Shown here piece after piece: positions 8,619 through 17,979 of a DNA stretch of 55,341 nucleotides. Both the position numbers and the translations under genes were made by a program. The stretch comes from an uncultured Bacteroidota bacterium (GTDB taxonomy: Bacteria; Bacteroidota; Bacteroidia; Flavobacteriales; Flavobacteriaceae). Every line of letters begins with the position of its first letter. Position 1 is the first letter of the stretch. The notes beneath the pieces were generated by a model that had not been told where the DNA came from, did not search any database, and saw only the letters and a list, made by a program, of their open reading frames with translations. The stretch is taken from assembly GCA_903838055.1 (NCBI GenBank), contig CAILWV010000034.1, forward strand, positions 1 through 55,341, in the 5' to 3' direction.

Positions 8619-8626
8619 TACCTTTG
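8619..8626 (+). promoter_or_regulatory. typA promoter -7 box
   Basis: TACCTTTG matches TAnnTTTG and is followed by GCACC, 19 bp before the typA ATG. No clear TTTG lies at the ideal distance upstream; one at 8602-8605 is only 13 bp away. Confidence 0.55.
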
Positions 8627-8645
8627 CACCTCCTAAAAAAATCAG

Positions 8646-10442
8646 ATGGAAGCTATCAGAAACATTGCAATTATTGCCCACGTCGATCACGGTAAAACTA
8701 CTTTGGTGGATAAAATTATGTATCACTGTCAATTATTTCGTGACAACGAAAATACAGGTGACTTAATCCTTGACAACAACGACTTAGAAAGAGAAAGAGG
8801 TATTACCATTACTTCTAAAAACGTTTCGGTAGTTTACAAAGGCACCAAAATTAATATTATTGACACTCCAGGTCACGCCGATTTTGGTGGTGAAGTAGAG
8901 CGTGTATTGAACATGGCAGACGGTGTTTGTCTTTTAGTAGATGCATTTGAAGGTCCAATGCCTCAAACTCGATTTGTTTTGCAAAAAGCTATCGATTTAG
9001 GATTAAAACCTTGTGTTGTTATCAATAAAGTAGATAAAGAAAATTGTACTCCTGAAGAAGTTCATGAAAAAGTTTTTGATTTGATGTTTGAATTAGGTGC
9101 AGAAGAATGGCAGTTGGATTTCCCAACAGTTTATGGTTCTGCTAAAAATAACTGGATGTCCGATCATTGGGAAAATGTAACAGATAATGTGGAAGCATTA
9201 TTAGATATGGTTGTAGACCATGTTCCTGCTCCTAAAGTATCTGAAGGAACTCCACAAATGTTAATTACATCTTTAGATTTCTCAGCATTTACTGGTCGTA
9301 TTGCTATTGGACGTCTTGAAAGAGGTGTTTTGAAAGAAGGAATGCCTATATCTTTAGTGAAAAGAGATGGTAGAGTGATGAAATCAAGAATTAAAGAATT
9401 ACATACTTTTGAAGGTCTTGGTCGTAAAAAAGTGCAAGAAGTAATTGCAGGTGATATCTGCGCTATTGTAGGTGTTGAAGGATTTGAAATTGGAGATACA
9501 ATTGCTGATTTTGAAAATCCGGAAGCGTTACAAACTATTGCTATTGATGAGCCAACAATGAGTATGTTATTTACTATTAACGATTCACCTTTCTTTGGTA
9601 AAGAAGGAAAATTTGTTACTTCAAGACATATTAGAGATCGTTTGACAAAAGAGTTAGAAAAAAATCTAGCAATGAAATTAGGTGAAACTGATTCTGCTGA
9701 TAAATTTATGGTTTTTGGTCGTGGAGTACTTCACTTATCTGTTCTTATTGAAACAATGAGAAGAGAAGGATATGAGTTGCAAATTGGTCAACCTCAAGTT
9801 ATCATCAAAGAAATTGATGGTCAAAAATGTGAGCCAATTGAGGAATTAACTATCGACTTACCTGAATCACTTTCTGGAAGAGCAGTAGAGTTTGTAACTA
9901 TGCGTAAAGGAGAAATGTTGAGTATGGAAACTAAAGGGGAGCGTATGGTTGTTAAATTTAATATTCCATCTCGTGGAATTATTGGATTGCGTAACCAATT
10001 GCTTACTGCAACTGCAGGTGAAGCAATTATGGCACACCGTTTTATAGGATATGAACCATTCAAAGGTGAAATCTCTGGACGTAACAAAGGGTCATTAATT
10101 TCTATGGAAAAAGGTAAAGCAATTCCTTATTCTATTGATAAATTGCAAGATCGTGGTAAGTTTTTCGTTGAGCCAAATGCCGAAATATATGAAGGGCAAG
10201 TAATTGGAGAAAATTCTCGTGGTGATGATATGTGTGTTAACGTAACGAAAGAGAAAAAACAATCTAACGTTCGATCATCTGGAAATGATGAAAAAGCAAG
10301 GATTATTCCACCAATTATTTTCTCATTAGAAGAAGCATTAGAATACATTCAAAAAGATGAATATGTAGAGGTTACACCAAAATCAATTCGTTTAAGAAAA
10401 ATCTATTTGACTGAAACTGAAAGAAAACGTTTTAAAATCTAA
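8646..10442 (+). CDS. typA: Ribosome-associated GTPase TypA/BipA
   Basis: The 598-residue translational GTPase has its G1 loop in AHVDHGKTT (residues ~11-19), a switch I region with RGITI, G3 DTPGHADFGGEV, and G4 NKVD. A beta-barrel domain II and two EF-G-like domains follow, and then the BipA-specific C-terminal domain (with IRLRKIYLTETERKR). Length and order match BipA. It acts on the ribosome, helps 50S assembly and supports growth under stress or cold. The start is fixed by the conserved MEAIRNIAIIAHVDHG beginning. A terminator follows closely. Confidence 0.97.
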   Translation: MEAIRNIAIIAHVDHGKTTLVDKIMYHCQLFRDNENTGDLILDNNDLERERGITITSKNVSVVYKGTKINIIDTPGHADFGGEVERVLNMADGVCLLVDAFEGPMPQTRFVLQKAIDLGLKPCVVINKVDKENCTPEEVHEKVFDLMFELGAEEWQLDFPTVYGSAKNNWMSDHWENVTDNVEALLDMVVDHVPAPKVSEGTPQMLITSLDFSAFTGRIAIGRLERGVLKEGMPISLVKRDGRVMKSRIKELHTFEGLGRKKVQEVIAGDICAIVGVEGFEIGDTIADFENPEALQTIAIDEPTMSMLFTINDSPFFGKEGKFVTSRHIRDRLTKELEKNLAMKLGETDSADKFMVFGRGVLHLSVLIETMRREGYELQIGQPQVIIKEIDGQKCEPIEELTIDLPESLSGRAVEFVTMRKGEMLSMETKGERMVVKFNIPSRGIIGLRNQLLTATAGEAIMAHRFIGYEPFKGEISGRNKGSLISMEKGKAIPYSIDKLQDRGKFFVEPNAEIYEGQVIGENSRGDDMCVNVTKEKKQSNVRSSGNDEKARIIPPIIFSLEEALEYIQKDEYVEVTPKSIRLRKIYLTETERKRFKI

Positions 10443-10466
10443 TATAGATTTTTATATAAATAATTT

Positions 10467-10496
10467 AGCCGACTCTTTTTAGAAGTCGGCTTTTTT
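10467..10496 (+). terminator. typA terminator
   Basis: AGCCGACT (10467-10474) pairs with AGTCGGCT (10484-10491), followed by T5. It lies between the convergent typA and ABC exporter genes. Confidence 0.88.
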
Positions 10497-10567
10497 ATTG
10501 TAAAAATTTTTATGGTTATGCAGTTTGGTAATTATATAATTATATAATCATTTATTAAAGATTATTC

Positions 10568-12352
10568 CTAATACTCACTAAATTGTAAGTTGCTTAAATT
10601 TTTATAAATACCATTTTCAATTTCTAGTAATTCTTTGTGAGTTCCTTTTTCAGCAATTATTCCATTGTTTAAAACTAAAATAGCATCCGCATTTCTAATA
10701 GTAGCAAGTCTATGCGCAATAATAATGCTAGTTCTTCCTTCCATTAAATTTTCTAATGCTTCTTGTACTAATTTTTCACTTTCACTATCTAAAGAGGAGG
10801 TCGCTTCATCTAAAATTAAGACACTTGGGTTTTTTAATAATGCTCTTGCAATAGCAATTCTTTGGCGTTGACCTCCTGAAAGTTTTATGCCGCGTTCACC
10901 TACCAAGGTGTCGAATTTTTCAGGAAATCCGTTCACGAAATCTAAGGCATTAGCTTGTTTGGCAGCTATTAAAATCTCTTCTTCCGTGGCATTTGGTTTG
11001 CCATAAGCAATGTTTTCTCGAATGCTACCGCCAAATAAAATTACATCCTGAGGAACAATACTCATATTACCACGAAGATTTTCTAATTCGTAATCGTAAA
11101 TGTTTTTATCATCAATTAAAATCTCACCACCTGTACAATTATAAAAACGTAAAAGGAGTGAAGAAATAGTTGATTTCCCGGCTCCACTAGGTCCCACAAT
11201 AGCAATTTTCTGTCCGAAATTAGCAGTGAAATTTACATCTTTTAATACTTCAATTTCAGATCTTGATGGGTAGGAGAATGAAACATTTTTAAAGGTTACA
11301 TTCCCTTTTATTTTTTCTGTAATTTGTTTTTGATTCGAATTGATTTTTTCTGGAGTTTCGTCTAATAATTCAAATACTCTTTCGGTAGCACCAACTGCTT
11401 TCTGAATTTGAGCATACAATTCGGCAATACCACCAAAAGAAGCTCCTACAAAAGTGGAGTAAAGGACAAATGAAATCAATTGGCCAACACTCATCTCACC
11501 ACTAATACTCAAAGTTACACCATACCAAACTACGGCAACAATAGCACCAAACAAACAGAAAATAATAAAGGAAGCAAAATAACCACGATATCTACCTCCT
11601 TTTATGGCAATTTTTACAATCTCTTGAATTTTACCTTTGTATCTAGCAATTTCATACCATTCGTTAGCAAATGCTTTAACGTTACTTATTCCTTGTAGTG
11701 TTTCCTCAACGATTACTTGGCTTTCAGCAACTTTATCTTGTACATTTTTAGAATATTTTCTAATAAATCTCCCAAAAATAACAGCAGCAACAGCAACTAC
11801 AGGTACTATTGAAAGCATCATTAAGGTTAATTTAAAACTCTGGCTAGCAAGTAAAGCAACTCCTCCTATAATTAAAATAAATTGTCTTAAAAATTCGGCT
11901 ATTGTTGAAGTTAATGTGTCTTGAATTTGTGTAATGTCCGAACTTATTCGGCTATTTAATTCACCGACTCTTTTTTGAGAAAAGAAAGTCATAGGCAATT
12001 TTACTAAATTACTGTACAATGCCAATCGGATGTTTGCCAAAGTGTGTTCTGTAAAATTCACAAATAAGGAAAGTCTGAAGAAAGAGAAAAAAGATTGTAA
12101 AAATAATATACAAACTAAACCTAAAGCAATATTATTTGCTTGTGCATTGTCTTTGTTTTTTACACAATCTACCAACATTCCCATTAACTTAGGAAATGCT
12201 AGAGCTGTGGCACCAGTCATTAACAAGAAAACTAATCCTACATAAAATTTCCATTTATGATTGTCGGCATATTTAAATATTAATATTGCCTTGCTTAATG
12301 AGCTTGCATTAATCTTTGCTTTAGGTAAATCGTTTTCTTCAAATCTAGCCAT
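10568..12352 (-). CDS. ABC exporter, fused permease-ATPase (MsbA-like)
   Basis: The 594-residue half-transporter would work as a dimer in the inner membrane. Six membrane helices lie between about residues 36 and 310. The ATPase has Walker A GPSGAGKS (387-394), signature LSGGQ (491-495), Walker B VLILDE (511-516) and switch His in IIIAHR. The family includes lipid A flippase MsbA and multidrug exporters. The substrate cannot be fixed from sequence, but export of lipid or drug is likely. It is a single gene, convergent with typA and divergent from a TonB-type receptor. Its -7 box ends only about 13 bp before the ATG, so the leader would be very short. Confidence 0.93.
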   Translation of the reverse strand: MARFEENDLPKAKINASSLSKAILIFKYADNHKWKFYVGLVFLLMTGATALAFPKLMGMLVDCVKNKDNAQANNIALGLVCILFLQSFFSFFRLSLFVNFTEHTLANIRLALYSNLVKLPMTFFSQKRVGELNSRISSDITQIQDTLTSTIAEFLRQFILIIGGVALLASQSFKLTLMMLSIVPVVAVAAVIFGRFIRKYSKNVQDKVAESQVIVEETLQGISNVKAFANEWYEIARYKGKIQEIVKIAIKGGRYRGYFASFIIFCLFGAIVAVVWYGVTLSISGEMSVGQLISFVLYSTFVGASFGGIAELYAQIQKAVGATERVFELLDETPEKINSNQKQITEKIKGNVTFKNVSFSYPSRSEIEVLKDVNFTANFGQKIAIVGPSGAGKSTISSLLLRFYNCTGGEILIDDKNIYDYELENLRGNMSIVPQDVILFGGSIRENIAYGKPNATEEEILIAAKQANALDFVNGFPEKFDTLVGERGIKLSGGQRQRIAIARALLKNPSVLILDEATSSLDSESEKLVQEALENLMEGRTSIIIAHRLATIRNADAILVLNNGIIAEKGTHKELLEIENGIYKNLSNLQFSEY

Positions 12353-12364
12353 TTCTTTTTTTTA

Positions 12365-12372
12365 CAAAAGTA
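12365..12372 (-). promoter_or_regulatory. ABC exporter promoter -7 box
   Basis: The leftward strand reads TACTTTTG (TAnnTTTG). It lies 12 bp before the ATG, implying a 5' leader of only about 5-8 nt. Confidence 0.55.
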
Positions 12373-12473
12373 AAGAATATTGGAGTTTTAAAGACCTATA
12401 CAAATGGTAAAGTTTCGTGAAAATAAGTTGTAGAAATTACTTTAAAATAATCATTAATTACATCGATTCGCAT

Positions 12474-12481
12474 TATCTTTG
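12474..12481 (+). promoter_or_regulatory. Promoter -7 box of the 798-residue receptor gene
   Basis: TATCTTTG followed by CACCC matches the Bacteroidota -7 box, about 72 bp before the ATG at 12554. Confidence 0.6.
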
Positions 12482-12553
12482 CACCCTTTGTAATATTAGC
12501 AAAAATTACTTGTCTATTAGATTGCAAATAACATTATAAATTAAACTCAAATT

Positions 12554-14950
12554 ATGAAATTTAGATTATTAATGACTTTATTATTAGTTAGTATTTTTAC
12601 TATTAATGCTCAAAATACAGGAGTTGTTTCCGGAAAAGTAATAGATAACATATCTAAAACTGCGGTACCCTATGCTAATGTAAGCATTAATAAAGATAAT
12701 AAAATTATTACTGGAGGAATGACTTTAGAAAATGGTAGTTTTGTAATCAAAGATATCCCATTAGATACTTATACTCTTGTAATTCAATTTATTGGGTATA
12801 AAAATTACACTAAAAAAATTACTTTAACCTCTGAGGTTAATTCATTAAATTTAAATTCTATTTTTTTAGTTGAGGCAGTTTCTCAATTAGACGACGTTGA
12901 AATTGTTAAGGAAAAGTCCACATTTGAACAAAAAATAGACAGAAAAGTAATTAATGTAGGAAAAGACTTAATTTCAGTTGGCGCTACTGCAGGAGAAATA
13001 ATGAACAACATTCCTTCAGTTTCAGTAGATCCACAAACGAATGCAATTAGTTTGAGAGGTAATGAAAATGTTAGGGTTCTTATCGATGGAAAACCCTCTA
13101 ATATTGATGTTGCGCAACTATTAAAACAAATTCCATCCTCTTCAATCAAGCAAATTGAACTTATTACACATCCTTCTGCAAAATATAATCCAGAGGGAAT
13201 GAGTGGCATTATTAATATCATATTAAATAAAAATGCAAATAAAGGTTTTAACGGAAGTATTAATAATGGTGTAACTTTTGGAAAAACACCAAAAGCCAAT
13301 TCCTCAATTGATTTGAATTATAGAGTTGGTAAAATAAATGTTTATGGTAATTATGGCTTTAATCATGGTTTTCAGTCTAATCAAGGGCATATTGATAGTT
13401 ATCAGCCTGGAGCAGAGAAAATTGTAGATATGAATTTTAGAAATAAAAACACATCCCATTTATATAAAATAGGTATTGATTATTACCTTAATGACTTTAA
13501 TACAGTGTCTTTTTATACTAGTCAAAATCAGTATTTATCTTCAGGAAATAGTACTACAAATGTTGATTATTTCAGCAATTTAATTAATGACATTACTCAA
13601 AATAACAATAGTAATAGTAATAATAATTCAGGTACTTATAATTTTGATTTTAAGCATAAATTTAAAAAAGAAGGTGAGAACTTAGAGTTAGAAGCTAATT
13701 ATAATAAGAATAATTCTAAAGAAAATTCAATTTTCAATTTTCAAGTAGTGCCAACTTCATATTCTGAATTGAATGCAATTATTAATACTAGTAATAACAC
13801 CAAAATCAATTTAGATTATACCAATCCGTTTAAAGATAATTCTAAATTAGAGTTAGGTTTAGAAACTAGAATTGAAAATACCAATAATAATTTTGATAAA
13901 AACGAAGCATATTACTCTGATTTTAAATACGAAAGAAAAATCAATTCTGCATATGCTACTTATGGTAAACAATGGACAAAATGGGGATTTCAAGTTGGTA
14001 CGCGTTTTGAAAACTATACTGCAAATGCGCAATTTCAGGCTTTAGATACACAAGATGAAAACGCTAATGGAAATACTACAGAAATTCTAACGAAAACTTT
14101 TAACGATCAAATAAATACACTTTATCCTAGTGGGTATTTATCCTATAAAATTTCCGATAAAAATTCTATTAATTTTAATTATTCTCGAAGAGTGGACCGT
14201 CCTAGTATTGGACAGGTGAATCCTATTAGGGAATGGAGTACTCCTACAGTTAAATCAGTTGGAAACCCTTATTTGAAACCACAATTCACTAATTCTTTTG
14301 AAATAAATTATACTCGAAAAACAAAAATTGGATCTATTTCAACTGTAGTTTTTTATAGAATAATCAATCAAGAAATCACGCGTTATGTATCTATAGATCC
14401 AAATAATAGTGCTGTTAATATTATGTCTTATGATAATTTCAAGGATAATAAATCGTTTGGCGCAGAAATTTCTGGAAACTTAGATTTTACTAAATGGTGG
14501 AGTGCTAATGTTGGAACCGATATTTATTTCAAAACAATTAGAGGAACGGTTTCTTCAAGTTTTGTAGAAAGAAATGCAAATATTTTCAATGCTCGAATTA
14601 ACAATACTATTAAAGCAAATAAAAATTTACGTTTTCAATTGTTTGGCATGTACAAGGGAGGAGAACAAGGTTTACAGTTTTTAAGAAAACATTCTTATAG
14701 AATGGATATAGGTTCGAGTTACAACATCTTGAAAGGACAAGGTACCTTAAGTGCAAGGGTTGGAGATGTTTTTAATACTATGAGATTTAGTTTTGATGGA
14801 GAATTACCATATGCACAACAAGGATCTTTTAATTGGGAAAGTAGAACGGTCTACTTAGGATTTAACTATCGTTTTGGAGGTGGTAAAAATGCTGCTTTAC
14901 AAAGAAAACAAAGGGATAAAAATGAAACCCAAGGTGGAGGTATGATGTAA
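12554..14950 (+). CDS. TonB-dependent receptor-type outer-membrane protein
   Basis: The 798-residue protein has a signal peptide (MKFRLLMTLLLVSIFTINA). A carboxypeptidase-regulatory-like domain (about 22-110; GVVSGKVIDNISKTAVPYANV) comes next. A plug-like domain (about 115-225) contains ISLRGNENVRVLIDGKPS and NPSAKYNPEGMSGIINIILNK-type text, and the rest is an Outer membrane protein beta-barrel family barrel. The C-terminus is Gly/Gln-rich (GGGKNAALQRKQ). No SusD gene adjoins it, so a polysaccharide locus is unlikely. The ligand is unknown. A paralog is at 46943-49438. Confidence 0.9.
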   Translation: MKFRLLMTLLLVSIFTINAQNTGVVSGKVIDNISKTAVPYANVSINKDNKIITGGMTLENGSFVIKDIPLDTYTLVIQFIGYKNYTKKITLTSEVNSLNLNSIFLVEAVSQLDDVEIVKEKSTFEQKIDRKVINVGKDLISVGATAGEIMNNIPSVSVDPQTNAISLRGNENVRVLIDGKPSNIDVAQLLKQIPSSSIKQIELITHPSAKYNPEGMSGIINIILNKNANKGFNGSINNGVTFGKTPKANSSIDLNYRVGKINVYGNYGFNHGFQSNQGHIDSYQPGAEKIVDMNFRNKNTSHLYKIGIDYYLNDFNTVSFYTSQNQYLSSGNSTTNVDYFSNLINDITQNNNSNSNNNSGTYNFDFKHKFKKEGENLELEANYNKNNSKENSIFNFQVVPTSYSELNAIINTSNNTKINLDYTNPFKDNSKLELGLETRIENTNNNFDKNEAYYSDFKYERKINSAYATYGKQWTKWGFQVGTRFENYTANAQFQALDTQDENANGNTTEILTKTFNDQINTLYPSGYLSYKISDKNSINFNYSRRVDRPSIGQVNPIREWSTPTVKSVGNPYLKPQFTNSFEINYTRKTKIGSISTVVFYRIINQEITRYVSIDPNNSAVNIMSYDNFKDNKSFGAEISGNLDFTKWWSANVGTDIYFKTIRGTVSSSFVERNANIFNARINNTIKANKNLRFQLFGMYKGGEQGLQFLRKHSYRMDIGSSYNILKGQGTLSARVGDVFNTMRFSFDGELPYAQQGSFNWESRTVYLGFNYRFGGGKNAALQRKQRDKNETQGGGMM

Positions 14951-14971
14951 TAGTATAAAATTGAGTCTTAT

Positions 14972-14979
14972 TATTTTTG
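14972..14979 (+). promoter_or_regulatory. Candidate -7 box for the sigma-54 regulator gene
   Basis: TATTTTTG matches TAnnTTTG, but the implied leader is about 115 nt and no -33 element is evident. The call is weak. Confidence 0.3.
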
Positions 14980-15100
14980 TTTATTAGTCGATTTTATTTA
15001 ATTAAATAATTATCTAAATGAATTATATTTACAAAAACTAAATAATAATAAATTAGCATTTGTAATTTGAATGCACCAAATTAAAACATACAACTAAGAA

Positions 15101-16264
15101 ATGTCTAAAATATTAATAATTGAAGATGAAGCTTCCATCCGAAGGGTATTGACTAAAATACTTTCTGAGGAAAGTGATTCCTATAAAGTAGAAGAAGCCG
15201 AAGATGGAATTCAAGGTTTTGAAAAAATTAAAAATACAGATTACGATTTGGTTTTATGTGACATAAAAATGCCAAAAATGGATGGTGTAGAATTGCTTGA
15301 AGCAGTAAAAAAAATCAAACCTGAAATCCCTATGGTTATGATTTCTGGGCATGGAGATATGGAAACAGCCATTCAAACAATGCGTTTGGGAGCATTTGAT
15401 TATATTTCGAAACCACCTGATTTAAACAGATTATTAAATACCGTTCGTAACGCTTTAGATAAAAAGCAGCTCGTTGTTGAGAATAAAATTCTAAAGAAAA
15501 AAGTCAGTAAAAACTATGAAATGATAGGTAATTCAGAACCTATTAATCATATTAAGCAGATGATTGAAAAGGTATCCCAAACCGATGCTCGAGTATTAAT
15601 CACTGGACCTAACGGAACCGGAAAAGAACTTGTCGCACACCAATTACATGATAAAAGCGAACGTGCTGCTTATCCTTTAATCGAGGTTAATTGCGCGGCA
15701 ATTCCATCTGAATTAATTGAAAGTGAGTTGTTTGGGCACGTGAAAGGAGCGTTTACATCAGCAGTAAAAGATCGTGCAGGAAAATTTGAAGCAGCCGATG
15801 GCGGAACGATTTTTTTAGATGAAATTGGAGATATGAGTTTGGCCGCTCAAGCTAAAGTATTGCGTGCCTTACAAGAAAGTTTGATTCAACGTGTAGGGGC
15901 AGATAAAGATATTAAAGTTAATGTTCGTGTTATTGCTGCAACTAACAAAGATTTAAAAAAAGAAATTGAAGAAGGTCGTTTTCGTGAAGATTTATACCAC
16001 AGGTTGGCAGTGATATTAATTAAAGTTCCTGCATTGAATGAACGCCGCGATGACATACCTTTGTTAATTGAACATTTTGCAAATAAGATAGCTGAAGAAC
16101 AAGGAAATGCAACCAAAACTTTCACTAAAGAAGCTATATTATTGCTTCAAGAATATGATTGGACTGGAAATATTCGCGAATTACGAAATGTAGTTGAACG
16201 TTTGATAATTCTGGGAGGTGTCCAAATTTCCGAAACAGATGTGAAGTTGTTTGCAAGTAAATAA
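15101..16264 (+). CDS. NtrC-like sigma-54 response regulator lacking a DNA-binding domain
   Basis: The 387-residue protein has a receiver domain (1-120) with phospho-acceptor Asp54 in [13 protein letters not shown] and acidic residues in IIEDE. An AAA+ sigma-54 interaction domain (about 138-375) follows, with Walker A GPNGTGKE (169-176), Walker [12 protein letters not shown] (234-244) and an R-finger region FREDLYHRL. The sigma-54 contact loop reads GAFTSA (216-221) instead of GAFTGA. The chain ends soon after the AAA+ lid ([11 protein letters not shown]... KLFASK) without a Fis-type helix-turn-helix. It would activate RpoN-dependent transcription, presumably without binding enhancers directly. 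No cognate kinase gene lies next to it. Confidence 0.92.
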   Translation: MSKILIIEDEASIRRVLTKILSEESDSYKVEEAEDGIQGFEKIKNTDYDLVLCDIKMPKMDGVELLEAVKKIKPEIPMVMISGHGDMETAIQTMRLGAFDYISKPPDLNRLLNTVRNALDKKQLVVENKILKKKVSKNYEMIGNSEPINHIKQMIEKVSQTDARVLITGPNGTGKELVAHQLHDKSERAAYPLIEVNCAAIPSELIESELFGHVKGAFTSAVKDRAGKFEAADGGTIFLDEIGDMSLAAQAKVLRALQESLIQRVGADKDIKVNVRVIAATNKDLKKEIEEGRFREDLYHRLAVILIKVPALNERRDDIPLLIEHFANKIAEEQGNATKTFTKEAILLLQEYDWTGNIRELRNVVERLIILGGVQISETDVKLFASK

Positions 16265-16332
16265 TATATATGTTGCGGGTTGAAAGGTTTCCAAAATCCA
16301 AAACCTAGAGCCTAGAATCTCAAATTAAAAAA

Positions 16333-16953
16333 ATGCAATTAAAAAAAATAAACCCAAATTTGCAGCAAGCATTGATTGAAAATAATCTGCTTGAAGCAAA
16401 TGAAATGCAACAAGAAACTTTTTCGACTATAAAAAGTGGTGCAGATGCTGTTATTCAATCTCCAAAAGGAACCGGGAAAACAGCTACTATTGTATTAAAT
16501 GTAATACAACGTTTGCAAAAAACTATGGGCGAAAGTACTCGAGCTTTAATCATTGTTGAAAATAAAGAAAAAGTTCTTGAAATGGAAGAGTTATTTTTAA
16601 AGTTTGGGACTTATACCGATTTGAGTATTTTAGGAGTTCATGATAAAGGAGATATCGATTATGATAAAAATATTATTTCATTAGGTTTGGATGTGCTAAT
16701 TGGCACTCCAAATAGAATAAATGCCTTATTTTCTTCTGCAGGATTTAATATAAACACTATTAAAATGTTTATTGTAGACGACTCTGAAATACTATTTAGA
16801 AACCGATTAGATGCAGTAATTTTAAGATTATCTGCAAGTATTGAGAAAACGCAACGCATTTTCTTTTGTTCAGAAATTACGGAAAGAGTCGAATCGTTAG
16901 CCGATAAAATAATGATTGAGCCACTTTTCTTTGAAATGGAAGACGAGGATTAA
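16333..16953 (+). CDS. Single-domain DEAD-box-like protein (N-terminal RecA fold only)
   Basis: The 206-residue protein resembles the first RecA domain of DEAD-box RNA helicases. It has a Q-motif-like start (NEMQQETFSTI), a Walker A SPKGTGKT near 44-51, a GTPNR block (motif Ib-like) near 123-127, and VDDSE in place of DEAD. The SAT motif is replaced by CSE. The second RecA domain with motifs IV-VI is absent and the stop is followed by normal intergenic sequence, so this is a shortened stable form rather than a frameshift within the window. It probably binds nucleotide or RNA without full helicase activity. A 68-bp gap separates it from the sigma-54 regulator. Confidence 0.75.
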   Translation: MQLKKINPNLQQALIENNLLEANEMQQETFSTIKSGADAVIQSPKGTGKTATIVLNVIQRLQKTMGESTRALIIVENKEKVLEMEELFLKFGTYTDLSILGVHDKGDIDYDKNIISLGLDVLIGTPNRINALFSSAGFNINTIKMFIVDDSEILFRNRLDAVILRLSASIEKTQRIFFCSEITERVESLADKIMIEPLFFEMEDED

Positions 16954-17052
16954 TATGCATTCAACGCTCATTATTTTCAATTTAGAGTATAGGGTGCATT
17001 TGAAATACAAACTAAAATAGAAATAAACGAATAACATTAAACTTTAAAATAT

Positions 17053-17268
17053 ATGGGCTTAATTAAAATATTTTCAGGGGAAGAAATTCTAGCAGTAACT
17101 TTAAAAGAAAGACTAGAAGAATCTAACATTACTGTTGTAATTAGAAACAATAATCAAGCCAATGTTTTACCAAGTATTGCTACAGCAAAAGCGGTAGAAT
17201 TATTCATTCAAGAGACGGATTTCGGTAAAGCAAATCCTGTTATTGAAGATTTTAGATTGAGTTTGTAG
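17053..17268 (+). CDS. DUF2007 family protein
   Basis: This 71-residue cytosolic protein begins GLIKIFSGEEILAVTLKERLEESNI and ends with ELFIQETDFGKANPVIEDF. That is the beta-alpha-beta pattern of DUF2007 (putative signal-transducing, GlnB-like fold). The family is small and widespread in Bacteroidota with no assigned role. It is preceded by a 99-bp gap after the DEAD-like gene and followed 40 bp later by a lipoprotein gene. Confidence 0.8.
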   Translation: MGLIKIFSGEEILAVTLKERLEESNITVVIRNNNQANVLPSIATAKAVELFIQETDFGKANPVIEDFRLSL

Positions 17269-17308
17269 TAGTTGAAATTATTCTTAATATTTTTCAAAAA
17301 TAGTTATT

Positions 17309-17875
17309 ATGAAATACTTATCTTTATTAATAGTTCTATTAATTATAACAGCTTGTGATTCTAATTCTAGTACGAATACTTTAATTCCTGTTCAGCAAAA
17401 TAAGGTTTTATTATTAAAAGTAAATTATGAAAATAATGCTTTTGAAGGTGGGAATGAAACTATATTCCCAAATTCAACCACTACTTTTACTATAACAAAT
17501 CAAGTGGTGCCTCCTGCGGATTTTGGTAATATTAAATTGTTTTACAGTGAATTAAATGCCAAACTTTTTGATGGAGATATTATTTGGATGGGAGATGGGC
17601 AAATACATTATCCAACTTCTTTTTTGCCTGAAAGTCAATACAATTATATAGATACATTTGCTCCGATTCCGGATCCTGTTTTTGAAAATATATATAATCC
17701 AAGTAATACTAATTACAATTATTCACAGATTTTTAATTCTATTCGTTATTTAGGAATTGTAAATGAATATAGAGGTACAAATCCAAATGCAACTGTAAAA
17801 TTATTCTTATATACGCCTGGTGTTGGCGTTGGAGATCCAAGTAAATGGAAATGGATTTTCATCTTTAAAAATTAG
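17309..17875 (+). CDS. Hypothetical lipoprotein
   Basis: The 188-residue protein has a lipoprotein signal, MKYLSLLIVLLIITAC, with Cys16 as the likely lipidated residue, then a Ser/Asn linker. The mature part is rich in Asn, Tyr and Pro and has no family I recognise. It would be periplasmic or outer-membrane anchored. The gene follows DUF2007 and precedes the ABC-F gene, which has its own promoter. Confidence 0.75.
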   Translation: MKYLSLLIVLLIITACDSNSSTNTLIPVQQNKVLLLKVNYENNAFEGGNETIFPNSTTTFTITNQVVPPADFGNIKLFYSELNAKLFDGDIIWMGDGQIHYPTSFLPESQYNYIDTFAPIPDPVFENIYNPSNTNYNYSQIFNSIRYLGIVNEYRGTNPNATVKLFLYTPGVGVGDPSKWKWIFIFKN

Positions 17876-17919
17876 AAATAGTACAGCATAAATATTCTAA
17901 ACATTCTAAACAATTAATC

Positions 17920-17927
17920 TATCTTTG
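17920..17927 (+). promoter_or_regulatory. ABC-F gene promoter -7 box
   Basis: TATCTTTG followed by CACC matches the Bacteroidota -7 consensus, 52 bp before the ATG at 17980. Confidence 0.6.
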
Positions 17928-17979
17928 CACCTTTAAAAAAATAGGATAAATTAATTATCTAAAAATCTCACAATCTAAA

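Noticed and set aside
12554..14950. Polysaccharide utilisation locus around the TonB-type receptors
   Set aside because: No SusD-like lipoprotein, glycoside hydrolase or hybrid two-component regulator adjoins either receptor.
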